64,000 nt of DNA from Fulvivirgaceae bacterium JP3-4. GTDB taxonomy: Bacteria; Bacteroidota; Bacteroidia; Cytophagales; Cyclobacteriaceae. The position numbers and the translations under genes were made by a program. Shown in pieces: positions 35,571 to 44,976 of the stretch; positions within the stretch are counted from its first letter, which is position 1, and the number at the start of each line of letters is the position of its first letter. The stretch covers positions 1,860,001-1,924,000 of the forward strand of contig JARKND010000001.1 in NCBI GenBank assembly GCA_029309925.1, in the 5' to 3' direction. The notes under the pieces were generated by a model. That model did not search any database and was not told the origin of the DNA. It saw only the letters and a list, made by a program, of their open reading frames with translations.

Positions 35571-35666
35571 TGATCCGCGGTTGAGAACTGCTAATAAAAC
35601 TCTTTTTTCTAAATTTTTGTCATCGATTGATGTTTTTAAATCGTGAAAAAGATGCTAATTGAGTTA

Positions 35667-35703
35667 TCGTGTACGTACACGGTATCACCGTTTTCGTTAA
35701 CGG
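35667..35703. promoter_or_regulatory. Tandem LacI operators, 21 bp apart, upstream of the GH3 gene
   Basis: Site 1, TCGTGTACGTACACGG (35667-35682), contains a perfect 14-bp palindrome. Site 2, CCGTTTTCGTTAACGG (35688-35703), keeps the CCGTT/AACGG arms. Their centres are 21 bp apart, two helical turns, so two dimers would sit on one DNA face. A TTTG that could be a -33 box follows at 35706-35709; no good -7 box was found at the expected place. Confidence 0.65.
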
Positions 35704-35750
35704 CATTTGTTTTAAATCGTTTCTTCCAACTTCCGAATGACCATAGCTAT

Positions 35751-38405
35751 ATGATCCGAAGCTCCTGTATTTTTGCGCTGCTACTGTTGCCCGTTTTAGC
35801 CTTTGCGCAACAGCCCTTGCCCTATAAAAATGCTGCGCTACCTGTTGAAGATCGCGTCAGGGACCTGTTGGCAAGAATGACCCCGGAAGAAAAGTTCTGG
35901 CAGATGTATATGATTCCAGGGGATCTGGATAATCTCCAGTCTGCCGATCAGTATAAGAATGGAATCTTCGGATTCCAGGTAAGCGCTGGCGCGAAAGCAA
36001 CTGGAGAAACCCAGCAGCTCCTTGCGTACAATACAGCGGAAGACGCGCTGAAGCTGGCGCAGAAGATCAATCGCATTCAGCGTTATTTTATTGAGAAAAC
36101 TCGTCTTGGAATCCCGATCATCGCTTTTGATGAAAGTCTTCACGGACTCCTCCGCGAGGGCGCAACTTCATTTCCGCAGTCGATCGCACTGGCCGCCACC
36201 TTCGATACGCTGCTGATGGGCCGTGTCGCGTCAGCGATTGCCGAAGAGACAAAAGCACGCGGTATCCGGCAAATCTTGTCACCGGTGATCAACATTGCCT
36301 CTGACGTGCGCTGGGGCCGCGTGGAAGAGACTTATGGAGAAGACCCTTTCCTCACATCGGCTATGGCAGTAGCCTACGTCAGGGCCTTTGAGAAGAGAAA
36401 TATTATCACTACTCCGAAGCACCTGATCGCCAACGTTGGTGACGGTGGGCGCGACAGCTATCCCATTCACCTCAATGAGCGCTACATGGAAGAGATCCAT
36501 TTCCCTCCGTTCAAAGCCTGCTTTACACTGGGCGGGACGCGTTCAGTAATGACCAGCTACAATTCCTACGATGGCGTTGCCAGCACGGCCAACGACTGGA
36601 TCCTCCACAAAAAACTGAAAGGCGACTGGAAATTCCAGGGGTTTGTGATCTCGGACGCGAATGCTACGGGCGGCTCTGTTGTACTCCATAATACCGCAGC
36701 GAGTTACCCAGAGGCAGCTCAACAGGCGATCAGCGGTGGACTTGATGTAATCTTTCAGACAGACTATAATCATTACCAACTCTTCAACAAAAAATTACTT
36801 GATGCGCAGCGTGACGTGGAGCGAATTGACGATGCAGTCGCGCGTGTGCTGAGGGCGAAGTTTCAACTCGGGCTTTTCGAAAGGCCTTACGTTGATGAAA
36901 AAGCAATTTTGCAGTTGCTCAAACGTGATCACAAGTCGATTGCGAGACAGGCTGCACGCGAATCAATCGTGTTACTGAAAAACAATTCAAACACTTTACC
37001 ATTGCAAAAAAATGTCCGTACGATCGCGGTGGTGGGAGAAGACGCAGCCGAGGCGCGACTTGGCGGGTACAGTGGGCCAGGCAACAAGAAAGTCAGCATC
37101 CTCGAAGGATTAAAATCTCGGAAGTTTTTTGATGTCATTTATGCACAGGGCTGCGAGCGGATCCCGCAGCCGTGGACCGTTGTTGGAGCGAACTTCCTTT
37201 CTGCAAACAATCTGCCAGGCTTGGACCTTGAAGTATTCGGTAACATCACACTGTCAGGGAACCCGGTTGCCAAAAAGCACGTCTCGAACATTGACAACCT
37301 ATGGACGATTTCTTCGCCTGATCCGGTGATATCGAAGGAATTTTATTCCTTGCGCTGGACCGGCAAGATCAGGTCCCCGCGCACAGGTACCTTCAGAATC
37401 GGAATTGATGGAAACGATGGCTTCAGGCTTTACATTGACAACCGGTTGCTCATCGACCGCTGGGTAAAGCAAACCTACTCGACTTCTCTTGCGGACTTCG
37501 CGTTTGAAAAGGACAAATTCTATGATATCCGTGTTGAATTCTTCGAACCTGTCGGCAATGCGCGGATCCGCCTGATCTGGGATGTTGAAAATGAAACCAA
37601 CGGTGATCACCTGATGAACGAAGCAGTAGCTGCAGCGTCCCGGGCAGACATCGCGGTGGTTGTAGCCGGAATCCACGAAGGTGAGTTCCAGGATCGCGCG
37701 ATCCTCGGTCTTCCCGGACGACAGGAGGAATTGATCAGAAAAGTTGCCGCGACCGGCAAGCCTGTAATTGTTGTGCTGGTGGGTGGCAGTGCTATTACGA
37801 TGTCAAACTGGATCGATGATGCCGATGCGATTGTTGATGTGTGGTATCCGGGTGAGGAGGGAGGCAACGCGGTAGCCGATGTGTTGCTCGGAGATTATAA
37901 TCCGGCTGGCAGGTTGCCCATTACCTTTCCCATCCATGAAGGTCAGCTTCCTCTTGTGTACAATCACAAGCCAACAGGCCGCGGTGATGATTATCATAAC
38001 CTCACAGGCCTTCCATTGTTTCCATTTGGCTATGGTATGAGTTACACTTCATTTCTGTATAGCGATATCCGCATCGACAGCGATACTATACCAAAGCACG
38101 GGACCGCGACCGTCTCATTCGAGATTGCCAATACGGGAGAATTCGATGGGGACGAAGTATGTCAGCTTTATATTACAGACGAATTGGCCTCGGTAGCGCG
38201 TCCGGTGTTGGAGTTGAAGGGCTTTCAGCGGATTCACCTGAAGCGGGGCGAGAAGAGGCATGTTTCATTCCGTATACGTAAGGAACATCTTCTCATGCTG
38301 GATAAAGAGATGAAAGAGATTGTTGAACCAGGGGCGTTCAGAATAATGATTGGTTCTTCGAGCCGTGACATCAGGCTCAGGACCCGGCTATTTGTAACGG
38401 ATTGA
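35751..38405 (+). CDS. GH3-family beta-glycosidase with inserted PA14 domain
   Basis: 884 residues from ATG 35751, which gives a clean signal peptide (MIRSSCIFALLLLPVLAFAQ). A GTG at 35643 would place the operator inside the gene. The N-terminal barrel carries VINIASDVRWGRVEETYGEDP and TTPKHLIANV. GFVISDANATGG contains the catalytic nucleophile Asp (about 301). The second alpha/beta domain is interrupted by a PA14 module (about 513-610), then resumes (ADIAVVVAGIHEGEFQDR...LPGRQEELI), and an Fn3-like domain closes the protein (about 766-884). It hydrolyses terminal beta-linked sugars from oligosaccharides in the periplasm or at the surface. Lying next to SusC/SusD and LacI, it belongs to a small polysaccharide utilisation locus. 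Exact sugar specificity is not readable. Confidence 0.9.
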   Translation: MIRSSCIFALLLLPVLAFAQQPLPYKNAALPVEDRVRDLLARMTPEEKFWQMYMIPGDLDNLQSADQYKNGIFGFQVSAGAKATGETQQLLAYNTAEDALKLAQKINRIQRYFIEKTRLGIPIIAFDESLHGLLREGATSFPQSIALAATFDTLLMGRVASAIAEETKARGIRQILSPVINIASDVRWGRVEETYGEDPFLTSAMAVAYVRAFEKRNIITTPKHLIANVGDGGRDSYPIHLNERYMEEIHFPPFKACFTLGGTRSVMTSYNSYDGVASTANDWILHKKLKGDWKFQGFVISDANATGGSVVLHNTAASYPEAAQQAISGGLDVIFQTDYNHYQLFNKKLLDAQRDVERIDDAVARVLRAKFQLGLFERPYVDEKAILQLLKRDHKSIARQAARESIVLLKNNSNTLPLQKNVRTIAVVGEDAAEARLGGYSGPGNKKVSILEGLKSRKFFDVIYAQGCERIPQPWTVVGANFLSANNLPGLDLEVFGNITLSGNPVAKKHVSNIDNLWTISSPDPVISKEFYSLRWTGKIRSPRTGTFRIGIDGNDGFRLYIDNRLLIDRWVKQTYSTSLADFAFEKDKFYDIRVEFFEPVGNARIRLIWDVENETNGDHLMNEAVAAASRADIAVVVAGIHEGEFQDRAILGLPGRQEELIRKVAATGKPVIVVLVGGSAITMSNWIDDADAIVDVWYPGEEGGNAVADVLLGDYNPAGRLPITFPIHEGQLPLVYNHKPTGRGDDYHNLTGLPLFPFGYGMSYTSFLYSDIRIDSDTIPKHGTATVSFEIANTGEFDGDEVCQLYITDELASVARPVLELKGFQRIHLKRGEKRHVSFRIRKEHLLMLDKEMKEIVEPGAFRIMIGSSSRDIRLRTRLFVTD

Positions 38406-38528
38406 GTTATCCAGGCAGCATACCCCCGCATGCGTTGTCCCAATCCCTGTTCTAAGACGAAATTTTTTTATGTACCGGAATGCCGCGAATTGCGGTAACG
38501 GGTCCATATTTTACCGCCTCCAACTATT

Positions 38529-38599
38529 CCGTTTACGTACACGGAATCTCCGTGCGCGTACACGATTCTTGTTTTTTTGGTTTTGCTTTTTTAGTTTAG
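38529..38599 (+). promoter_or_regulatory. Tandem LacI operators plus promoter upstream of susC-like gene
   Basis: Two 16-bp palindrome-like sites, CCGTTTACGTACACGG (38529-38544) and CCGTGCGCGTACACGA (38550-38565), have centres 21 bp apart with a 5-bp linker, as in front of the GH3 gene. Immediately after comes CTTG (38568-38571), a 20-bp spacer and TAGTTTAG (38592-38599), one mismatch each from the TTTG / TAnnTTTG consensus. The operators lie just upstream of -33, so activation as well as repression is possible. Confidence 0.65.
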
Positions 38600-38668
38600 T
38601 AACAGCTTTAGGCCGCGATCATACATTCATGGCCGAACGCCCGACCCAAAAACAAAAATCAAACAAAC

Positions 38669-41600
38669 ATGAAAAATGCTCTACTAATTGTTGTCTTGCT
38701 CTTGACCGCAAGCTTCGTGCACGCGCAGACCGTGACAGGGAAAGTCACGGGTCAGAAGGACGGAGAGCCACTCCCTGGCGTCTCCGTATTGCAGAAAGGA
38801 ACCACGGTGGGAACGACCACCGATGCAGATGGAAACTTCACGATAAACGTGAACGATAATAACCCGGTTCTTATTTTCTCATTCATCGGTTTTGCTTCAC
38901 AGGAAGTGCCTGTCAATGGTCGATCCAATGTCAGTGTCATGCTCACAGAAGATGTCACTGAATTGAATGAAGTTGTCGTGACAGCGCTGGGTGTCCCTCG
39001 TGAAAAGAAAGCGCTCGGCTATGCGACCGCAACCGTGGAGGGAAAGGAACTTACACAAACTGCAGCACCGAATTTTGCTTCTGCACTGTATGGCAAAGCA
39101 CCCGGTGTAAGGATCAGTGCAACACCAGGTGGAGCTACCAGTGCCGTAAACATCACCGTGCGCGGTATCAATTCCATCACCGGCAAAAATCAGCCGCTCA
39201 TTGTATTAAATGGTGTTCCGATCCGCGATGGCGAAGTCAACAATGGCAATTACTGGGAAGACCAGCGCCTCCGTGGCAATGGTCTGCTCGACATCAACCC
39301 CGAAGACATTGAGAATATTTCAATTCTCAAGGGAGCATCGGCAGCTGCCCTCTACGGATCTGATGCCGTGAATGGCGTTGTATTGATCACTACAAAGAGC
39401 GGTAAGGGTACCAAGGGCTTCAAAGTAGATTTTTCAACAAGCTATGCCGTTGATAAAGTTGCGTACCTGCCACGTTATCAGAATGTGCGTGGTCCAGGTG
39501 CACCGCTGAACGTTTCGAACGCAGGTCAGGATGCACAGGGCTTTGTCTATTATGATGTCGATGGAGATGGCGTCCGCGAAACACGCGGTGTCGGTCCTTT
39601 CACCATCAACTTCGGACCAAAGTTCGATGGGCAGCCGACCATGGCATGGGATGGTATCATTCGCCCGTACGAAGCACAGGACGGCTACCGCGCACTGTTC
39701 CAGACAGCCCACAACAAAGTATACAGCCTTGCCGTGTCGCATGGCGGTGAGAATGCAAACACACGTCTTTCTTTCACGCGCCAGGAAAACGAGGGGGTGA
39801 GTCTTGGCTCAACCAACGACAAAAACATCTTCAACCTCAACAATCATTTTGATCTTGGTAAAAACTACTCGATCGATGTGGTGGTGAACTATATCAACCA
39901 GAACACAAAGAATCGTCCTTACTCTATTGATCGCCTGACAAACAATTTCACAGGCATGATCGGTCGTTTCGAGCACGGTGACTGGTATCTCAATAAATAC
40001 AAGACGAGCCGGGGATACAGATTCGTTACCGGATCAAACCAAAGTCTTACACCTGACGAAAATATCCGTTATAACGGTATGAAAGGTGACCTGATGGATT
40101 ACATCTGGCGTGTGAAAGAGAACAGGTCTGAAGAGATCAGCAACCGCGTGCTGGCAAGTCTTTCAAACACATGGAGAATTGTGAACGGGTTAACACTGCG
40201 CGCCCGTGGTGCTGCCGACATCACGGCAATGAAAACAGAAAACAAGAACTCAACTGAAATTCCATTGACCTTCGGTAACTCCGGTGGTTTCTCAATCGAA
40301 AACTACAACAACAATTTGTTGTATGGTGATGCGATGTTGACCTATACAAAAGAGATTACGCCTGACATCGAGCTGAGTGTAATGGGTGGATACACCGCAA
40401 CCCGTGAGACCGGAACACTGGTGACACGCGCAACTGAAGGAGGTCTGAGTACCGAGAACATGTTTGACGTTCTTGCTTCTGTTCTTCCAGCGGTTGGTAA
40501 AGCCACTCGTAATTCGCTTGTTAAAGATGCGTTTATCGGAACGATCAATGGAAACTACAAGAACTTCCTGTTCCTTGAAGGTACGTTGAGAAGAGACAGA
40601 ACGTCAACCATGCACCCATCCAACAACTCGTTTGTGTATCCGTCTGTGAACTCAGGGTTCGTCTTCTCTGAAGCTTTCAATGTTCCTGCTGCGCTTTCTT
40701 ATGGTAAATTGCGTGCTTCATGGGGGATAGTGGGTAACTACCCTGATCCATACAGGGCAAACATTGCTTACGACCAGAACACACTTGGCGTGCAGGCCGT
40801 GGGTGGCCGCCCGGTGATCTATACAACATTGCCTTCCACATTCGGAAACGACAAGATCAAGCCTGAACAAAAGCATGAATTTGAGTTCGGACTTGAAACA
40901 AAGTTTGCTGACAACCGCCTCGGTTTTGATGTGACTTATTACAACGGTCAGATCCGTGATCAGATCCTTCCGCTCACGATCCCGTCAAGTGCCGGTGCGA
41001 CATCGGTGCTGACGAATATCGGAACGCTGCGCAACAAAGGAATTGAAATTGCACTTACCGGAACACCGGTCCGCAAAAACGACCTGCGCTGGGATGTGAT
41101 CCTCAACGTGGCGAGAAATACAAACGTAGTTGAAAAACTTGCTTCGGGTTCAAATGAGCTTCTTCATGCCGACTATGATGGCAATGCAGCACAGCTTCGC
41201 TCAACTGTGGGACAACCAATGGGCGATCTGTATGCACACCCAGTGGCACGTCACGCCAACGGTGAGATGATCGTTGATCCAAACGGTCTTTATAAAGTAG
41301 ATCCCGATACAATGGTGAGAGTCGGTAATGCAATGCCTAAAGCTGTTGGTGGGTTGATCAATACCGTAACCTGGAAAGGTTTTTCACTTACAGCAGTTTT
41401 GGATTGCCGCTACGGTGGTCACGTAATGCCAACCGCAATCAACTGGATGATCAGCCGTGGGCTCCTCGAAGAAAGTCTGAACAACATGGATGCAGAGCAC
41501 GGTGGATTCCCTTATTACGAAGACAATGCAGGAAACCGGTATCGCGCTGAAGGTCCTACGGGGCCGAATGGCGAAGCAGTTTACCAGGACGGTATGTTGC

Positions 41601-41980
41601 TCCCGGGTGTAAAGGCGGATGGCTCTCCTAACGATTACATCGCTTCTGCATCGGAGTACTACTGGATCGTTTACAACTGGGGTGGGCCGCAGTACAGTCC
41701 GAACACGCGTTACGAATTGTTCATCAAAGAGAACAGCTATGTGAAGATGCGTGAACTCGCATTGTCGTACTCGCTGCCATCATCAATTGCTCGGAAAATC
41801 AAGGCTACGAACATCCAACTCTCGGTTTTCGGACGCAACCTGTTCTATGTGTATCGCACGCTGAAAGATCTTGATGCGGAACAGACCACTGCAGGTTCGA
41901 GATGGCATCAGAATGTGAATAACGTTGGGACAAACCCTTCGACACGTACCGTTGGCGGATCCGTTCGCGTAAGCTTCTAA
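38669..41980 (+). CDS. SusC/RagA-family TonB-dependent outer-membrane transporter
   Basis: 1103 residues. After the signal peptide (1-19, ending VHAQ) there is a carboxypeptidase-regulatory-like domain (about 22-95, VTGKVTGQKDGEPLPGVSV). The SusC TonB-box region ELNEVVVTALG is followed by the plug with the conserved VRGINSITGKNQPLIVLNGV, SILKGASAAALYGSDAVNGV motifs, and a long beta barrel ending in ...GSVRVSF with a terminal Phe. It imports oligosaccharides with the SusD-like lipoprotein encoded 30-odd bp downstream, using TonB/ExbBD energy. Regulated through the operator pair upstream. Confidence 0.93.
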   Translation: MKNALLIVVLLLTASFVHAQTVTGKVTGQKDGEPLPGVSVLQKGTTVGTTTDADGNFTINVNDNNPVLIFSFIGFASQEVPVNGRSNVSVMLTEDVTELNEVVVTALGVPREKKALGYATATVEGKELTQTAAPNFASALYGKAPGVRISATPGGATSAVNITVRGINSITGKNQPLIVLNGVPIRDGEVNNGNYWEDQRLRGNGLLDINPEDIENISILKGASAAALYGSDAVNGVVLITTKSGKGTKGFKVDFSTSYAVDKVAYLPRYQNVRGPGAPLNVSNAGQDAQGFVYYDVDGDGVRETRGVGPFTINFGPKFDGQPTMAWDGIIRPYEAQDGYRALFQTAHNKVYSLAVSHGGENANTRLSFTRQENEGVSLGSTNDKNIFNLNNHFDLGKNYSIDVVVNYINQNTKNRPYSIDRLTNNFTGMIGRFEHGDWYLNKYKTSRGYRFVTGSNQSLTPDENIRYNGMKGDLMDYIWRVKENRSEEISNRVLASLSNTWRIVNGLTLRARGAADITAMKTENKNSTEIPLTFGNSGGFSIENYNNNLLYGDAMLTYTKEITPDIELSVMGGYTATRETGTLVTRATEGGLSTENMFDVLASVLPAVGKATRNSLVKDAFIGTINGNYKNFLFLEGTLRRDRTSTMHPSNNSFVYPSVNSGFVFSEAFNVPAALSYGKLRASWGIVGNYPDPYRANIAYDQNTLGVQAVGGRPVIYTTLPSTFGNDKIKPEQKHEFEFGLETKFADNRLGFDVTYYNGQIRDQILPLTIPSSAGATSVLTNIGTLRNKGIEIALTGTPVRKNDLRWDVILNVARNTNVVEKLASGSNELLHADYDGNAAQLRSTVGQPMGDLYAHPVARHANGEMIVDPNGLYKVDPDTMVRVGNAMPKAVGGLINTVTWKGFSLTAVLDCRYGGHVMPTAINWMISRGLLEESLNNMDAEHGGFPYYEDNAGNRYRAEGPTGPNGEAVYQDGMLLPGVKADGSPNDYIASASEYYWIVYNWGGPQYSPNTRYELFIKENSYVKMRELALSYSLPSSIARKIKATNIQLSVFGRNLFYVYRTLKDLDAEQTTAGSRWHQNVNNVGTNPSTRTVGGSVRVSF

Positions 41981-42015
41981 ACTTTTAAGTGATCATGAAT
42001 TCAAAATTTATTCAT

Positions 42016-43596
42016 ATGAAAAAGATATATCTGCTGGCCGCTGTTCTGCTGGCATCAGTAGCCTCCTGCTCTGAGGAAGATTTCAGCGAGAGCTATGCTG
42101 ACCCTTCAAAAATCGCAGTATCCTCTGTTGAAAAGCAGTTTGCGGGATTTCTGCAGGCAAACAGGGAATATGTTGTCCCAAGCTACTGGAATTATTTTGT
42201 TGTGTTGCGCACAACGGTAAATCGCTACACGCAATCGGTAGGATGGGTGAATGCTACTGCACAATACGTTCCTGGTGCCGGCCTGATCGGCAACCGCTGG
42301 GATAATTACTATTCTTTCCTCGCGCAGTATCGCGAACTCGAAAAGATCTACAATGGATTGCCTGCTGCAGAGCAGAATGACAAGCGCATTTTTATGATTG
42401 CTGCAACAATTTATCTGTATGACCACACGCAAAAAGTTGTAGACCTTCACGGTGACATTCCGTTCACTGAAGCTGGTAAGCTCAGCGCCAATGGCGGTGA
42501 CTATGGAGCATCCCTTCCGAAATATGATGCAGCCGAAGATATCTATACGAAGATGCTGGACGATCTGAAAGCGTTTGCCGATGAGTTGAATTCCATCAAT
42601 GTGCCGACAGCCATACAAACAGGCTTTGCAACTCAGGACATCGTCAACAATGGTGACATGAGCCAGTGGAAGGCATACTGCAATTCCCTGCGCCTGCGCA
42701 TGCTTACCCGCGTGTCAGACGTTGCATCAATGAAAGCACGGGCTACTTCAGAGATCCAGGGAATTCTCGCTAACCCGGCCAGCTACCCCGTTGTTAGAGA
42801 AAGCGACAACAATATTCAGATCGATATCCGTACACTTGGTTCTCCAATCAACTCAACCGGGTTCCGCACAGGATTGGAGGACTGGGGTGGAAACATCGCA
42901 GGTAAAGCAATGATCGACAACATGAAGACCAACAGCGATCCTCGTTTGCGTGTGTTATTCGAACCAGGACCAAACGCTGGCGGTGTTTACAACGGCCTCG
43001 ATCCCATGATGCTTGGCGCGGATCAGCAGCCTCTGTTTGATGGCGGTACGATCTCGATCTACAATCGCTCTACCGTTAGCCGCAATGAATATTTCCCGGG
43101 TATTCTGATCAGTGCTGCAGAAGTTCAGCTTCTTATCGCAGAACATCATCTCGATAATGGAAATGATGGACTGGCCGCAACTGCATACAATAAAGCTATC
43201 GAGGAATCTATTGAGCAATACTACGATATCCGTGCATTGAGCAATGACAATGTTGCTGGACCGGTCGCTGCTCCCACAGCAGGCGAAGTGAGCACTTACC
43301 TGGCATCGTCAAACGTGAGCTGGAGTACAGCAACAACTGCTGAGCAGAAGATTTCTCGCATTGCTACGCAAAAGTGGCTGCACTTCAATGTGATTCAACC
43401 GATCGAGGGATGGGCCGAGCAGCGCAGACTTGGAATGCCAACGTTTAATTTCCTTCCAGATGATGCAAACGCGCAGAAGCTTCCTCCGGTTCGATGGTTA
43501 TATGCTCCAAGTGAGAACACGTATAACACAGCGAACTATAGCGCTGTGAGAGCAAAAGACAATTTGACTACCAGGATATTCTGGGACGTTCAATAG
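42016..43596 (+). CDS. SusD/RagB-like surface lipoprotein
   Basis: About 526 residues from ATG 42016, chosen because MKKIYLLAAVLLASVASC is a compact lipoprotein signal with the lipidated Cys right after SVAS. ATG 41995 or GTG 41989 would extend it by 7-9 residues. The body is the SusD-like_2/SusD-RagB type: helical TPR-like segments early (IFMIAATIYLYDHTQKVVDLHGDIPFTEA), YFPGILISAAEVQLLIAEHHL typical of this family, and the C-terminal WAEQRRLGMP. It caps the SusC barrel and captures glycan at the cell surface. A strong terminator follows. Confidence 0.9.
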   Translation: MKKIYLLAAVLLASVASCSEEDFSESYADPSKIAVSSVEKQFAGFLQANREYVVPSYWNYFVVLRTTVNRYTQSVGWVNATAQYVPGAGLIGNRWDNYYSFLAQYRELEKIYNGLPAAEQNDKRIFMIAATIYLYDHTQKVVDLHGDIPFTEAGKLSANGGDYGASLPKYDAAEDIYTKMLDDLKAFADELNSINVPTAIQTGFATQDIVNNGDMSQWKAYCNSLRLRMLTRVSDVASMKARATSEIQGILANPASYPVVRESDNNIQIDIRTLGSPINSTGFRTGLEDWGGNIAGKAMIDNMKTNSDPRLRVLFEPGPNAGGVYNGLDPMMLGADQQPLFDGGTISIYNRSTVSRNEYFPGILISAAEVQLLIAEHHLDNGNDGLAATAYNKAIEESIEQYYDIRALSNDNVAGPVAAPTAGEVSTYLASSNVSWSTATTAEQKISRIATQKWLHFNVIQPIEGWAEQRRLGMPTFNFLPDDANAQKLPPVRWLYAPSENTYNTANYSAVRAKDNLTTRIFWDVQ

Positions 43597-43624
43597 AGTT
43601 TATTTTTCTGGTTTGGGTACCAGG

Positions 43625-43653
43625 GGGTTGTGGAAACGCAACCCTTTTTTTTT
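43625..43653 (+). terminator. Strong intrinsic terminator after susC-susD
   Basis: A stem GGGTTG(TG) / (CG)CAACCC (43625-43632 and 43637-43644), eight pairs including one wobble, closes on a GAAA tetraloop and is followed by nine T residues. Located 29 bp past the SusD stop. Confidence 0.85.
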
Positions 43654-43708
43654 GACTTGACATTCGAGACACTCTTTTCCAGAAAAAAAATCAAATAATT
43701 GTTGCGCA

Positions 43709-43748
43709 GTCAAATAGCTGCATATATATTCGCTGTCAAATAGCTGCA
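43709..43748 (+). promoter_or_regulatory. 14-bp direct repeat abutting the ArsR start codon (likely autoregulatory operator)
   Basis: GTCAAATAGCTGCA occurs at 43709-43722 and again at 43735-43748, centres 26 bp apart, the second ending two bases before the ATG of the ArsR-like regulator. AT-rich TATATATT lies between them. Placement suits repressor binding over the promoter and start region. Confidence 0.55.
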
Positions 43749-43750
43749 CA

Positions 43751-44074
43751 ATGGAATTGAGAAGGGACGTGTTTCAGGCAATAGCCGACCCCACGCGCAG
43801 AGCGATCATAGCACTCGTTGCCGTCCACGCGATGACACCAAGTGCCATTGCAGAAAAATTCGATTCGTCCAGGCAGACAATCTCAAAGCACATACAAATA
43901 TTGACGGAGTGCGAACTGTTACGCCAGGAGCAGAGCGGACGGGAAATCCATTATCATTTTAATGCGAAGAAGATGAAAGAAATTGCCGACTTCATCGAAC
44001 CCTTTCGTGACATGTGGGACGACCGGTTCAACAAACTGGAGAGCATAATGAAAAAATACAAGACAAAAAAGTAG
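43751..44074 (+). CDS. ArsR-family winged-helix transcriptional regulator
   Basis: 107 residues. The opening [18 protein letters not shown] and the recognition helix region [23 protein letters not shown]-type pattern are those of ArsR/SmtB proteins of the kind paired with AHSA1 proteins. No metal-binding Cys pair is present, so metal sensing is unlikely. It is the first gene of a four-gene operon (AHSA1, DoxX-like, DUF4256) and probably represses it through the direct repeat that touches its start codon. Confidence 0.9.
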   Translation: MELRRDVFQAIADPTRRAIIALVAVHAMTPSAIAEKFDSSRQTISKHIQILTECELLRQEQSGREIHYHFNAKKMKEIADFIEPFRDMWDDRFNKLESIMKKYKTKK

Positions 44075-44079
44075 CCCGC

Positions 44080-44547
44080 ATGGAACGAAAGACAAAGATC
44101 AACGCTGAAGAAGGCCGTCAGGACCTGGTCATCACCCGCGAGTTTGAATTACCGGTTGACCTCCTTTTCCGTGCTTACACTGAGGCAGAAATTGTCGAGC
44201 AGTGGATGGGCACGAAAGTGCTGAAGCTCGAGAACAGGAATCACGGTGGCTTTCACTTTGAAACAACCGACCCGATGGGCAATAAACACAATTTCAGCGG
44301 CACCATTCACCATTTCGTTGCCGATCAGAAGATCACACGCACGTTCGAAATCATAAACGCACCGTTTGATGTGCAGCTGGAATTTCTTGAATTCGAAGGG
44401 CTGGGGGATGAGTCAAGCAAGCTAACGATGCATGTGATCTATCGTTCAAATGCGCTGCGCGATCAGATGCTGAAGATGCCATTTGCACAGGGAATTAATA
44501 TGGCGCACAACCGCCTCGAACAGATTCTAAAGAAAAACCTCAAATAA
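44080..44547 (+). CDS. SRPBCC/AHSA1-family protein
   Basis: 155 residues from ATG 44080, five bases after the ArsR stop; a longer reading from 44014 would overlap that gene and adds nothing conserved. The sequence ITREFELPVDLLFRAYTEAEIVEQWMG and the C-terminal amphipathic helix (AQGINMAHNRLEQIL) define the START/AHSA1 helix-grip fold, a small hydrophobic-ligand pocket. Biochemical role of ArsR-linked members is mostly unknown. Confidence 0.88.
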   Translation: MERKTKINAEEGRQDLVITREFELPVDLLFRAYTEAEIVEQWMGTKVLKLENRNHGGFHFETTDPMGNKHNFSGTIHHFVADQKITRTFEIINAPFDVQLEFLEFEGLGDESSKLTMHVIYRSNALRDQMLKMPFAQGINMAHNRLEQILKKNLK

Positions 44548-44554
44548 ACCGCTT

Positions 44555-44938
44555 ATGTCGAAACGCAATAAGATTATCTATTGGATTGCCACGCTCTGGC
44601 TATCCCTCGGAATGCTCTCAACCGGCATCGTACAGTTGCTCCACGTTGAAGAGGAAGTTGCATTTGTTCTTGCAATGGGCTACCCGTTGTATTTTCTGAC
44701 GATCCTCGGCATCTGGAAGATCCTTGGCGTGATTGCCATCCTCACTCCGCGCTTTCCATTGTTTAAAGAGTGGGCATATGCCGGATTTTTCTTCGCGATG
44801 TCAGGAGCGATCTTTTCTCATGTGGCATCCGGCCATCCGCTCACCGATATGTTTGGCCCTGCGTTGCTTTTGATCCTGACAATTGTATCTTGGTATTTCA
44901 GACCGGCTGAAAGAAAACTTATTCCCGTCACGCAATAA
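44555..44938 (+). CDS. DoxX-like integral membrane protein
   Basis: 127 residues with four membrane helices. The first two (IIYWIATLWLSLGMLSTGIVQLL) and the LGIWKILGVIAIL segment match the DoxX-like family. Located 7 bp after the AHSA1 gene and co-transcribed with it. Function of these small membrane proteins is poorly known. Confidence 0.85.
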   Translation: MSKRNKIIYWIATLWLSLGMLSTGIVQLLHVEEEVAFVLAMGYPLYFLTILGIWKILGVIAILTPRFPLFKEWAYAGFFFAMSGAIFSHVASGHPLTDMFGPALLLILTIVSWYFRPAERKLIPVTQ

Positions 44939-44976
44939 ACCCTTGTGTTATCAATCCAAAGTCGACTTAATTTTAT

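Noticed and set aside
35643-35750. GTG start that would extend the GH3 gene by 36 codons
   Set aside because: It would bury both operators inside the coding region and hide the clean signal peptide that begins at 35751.
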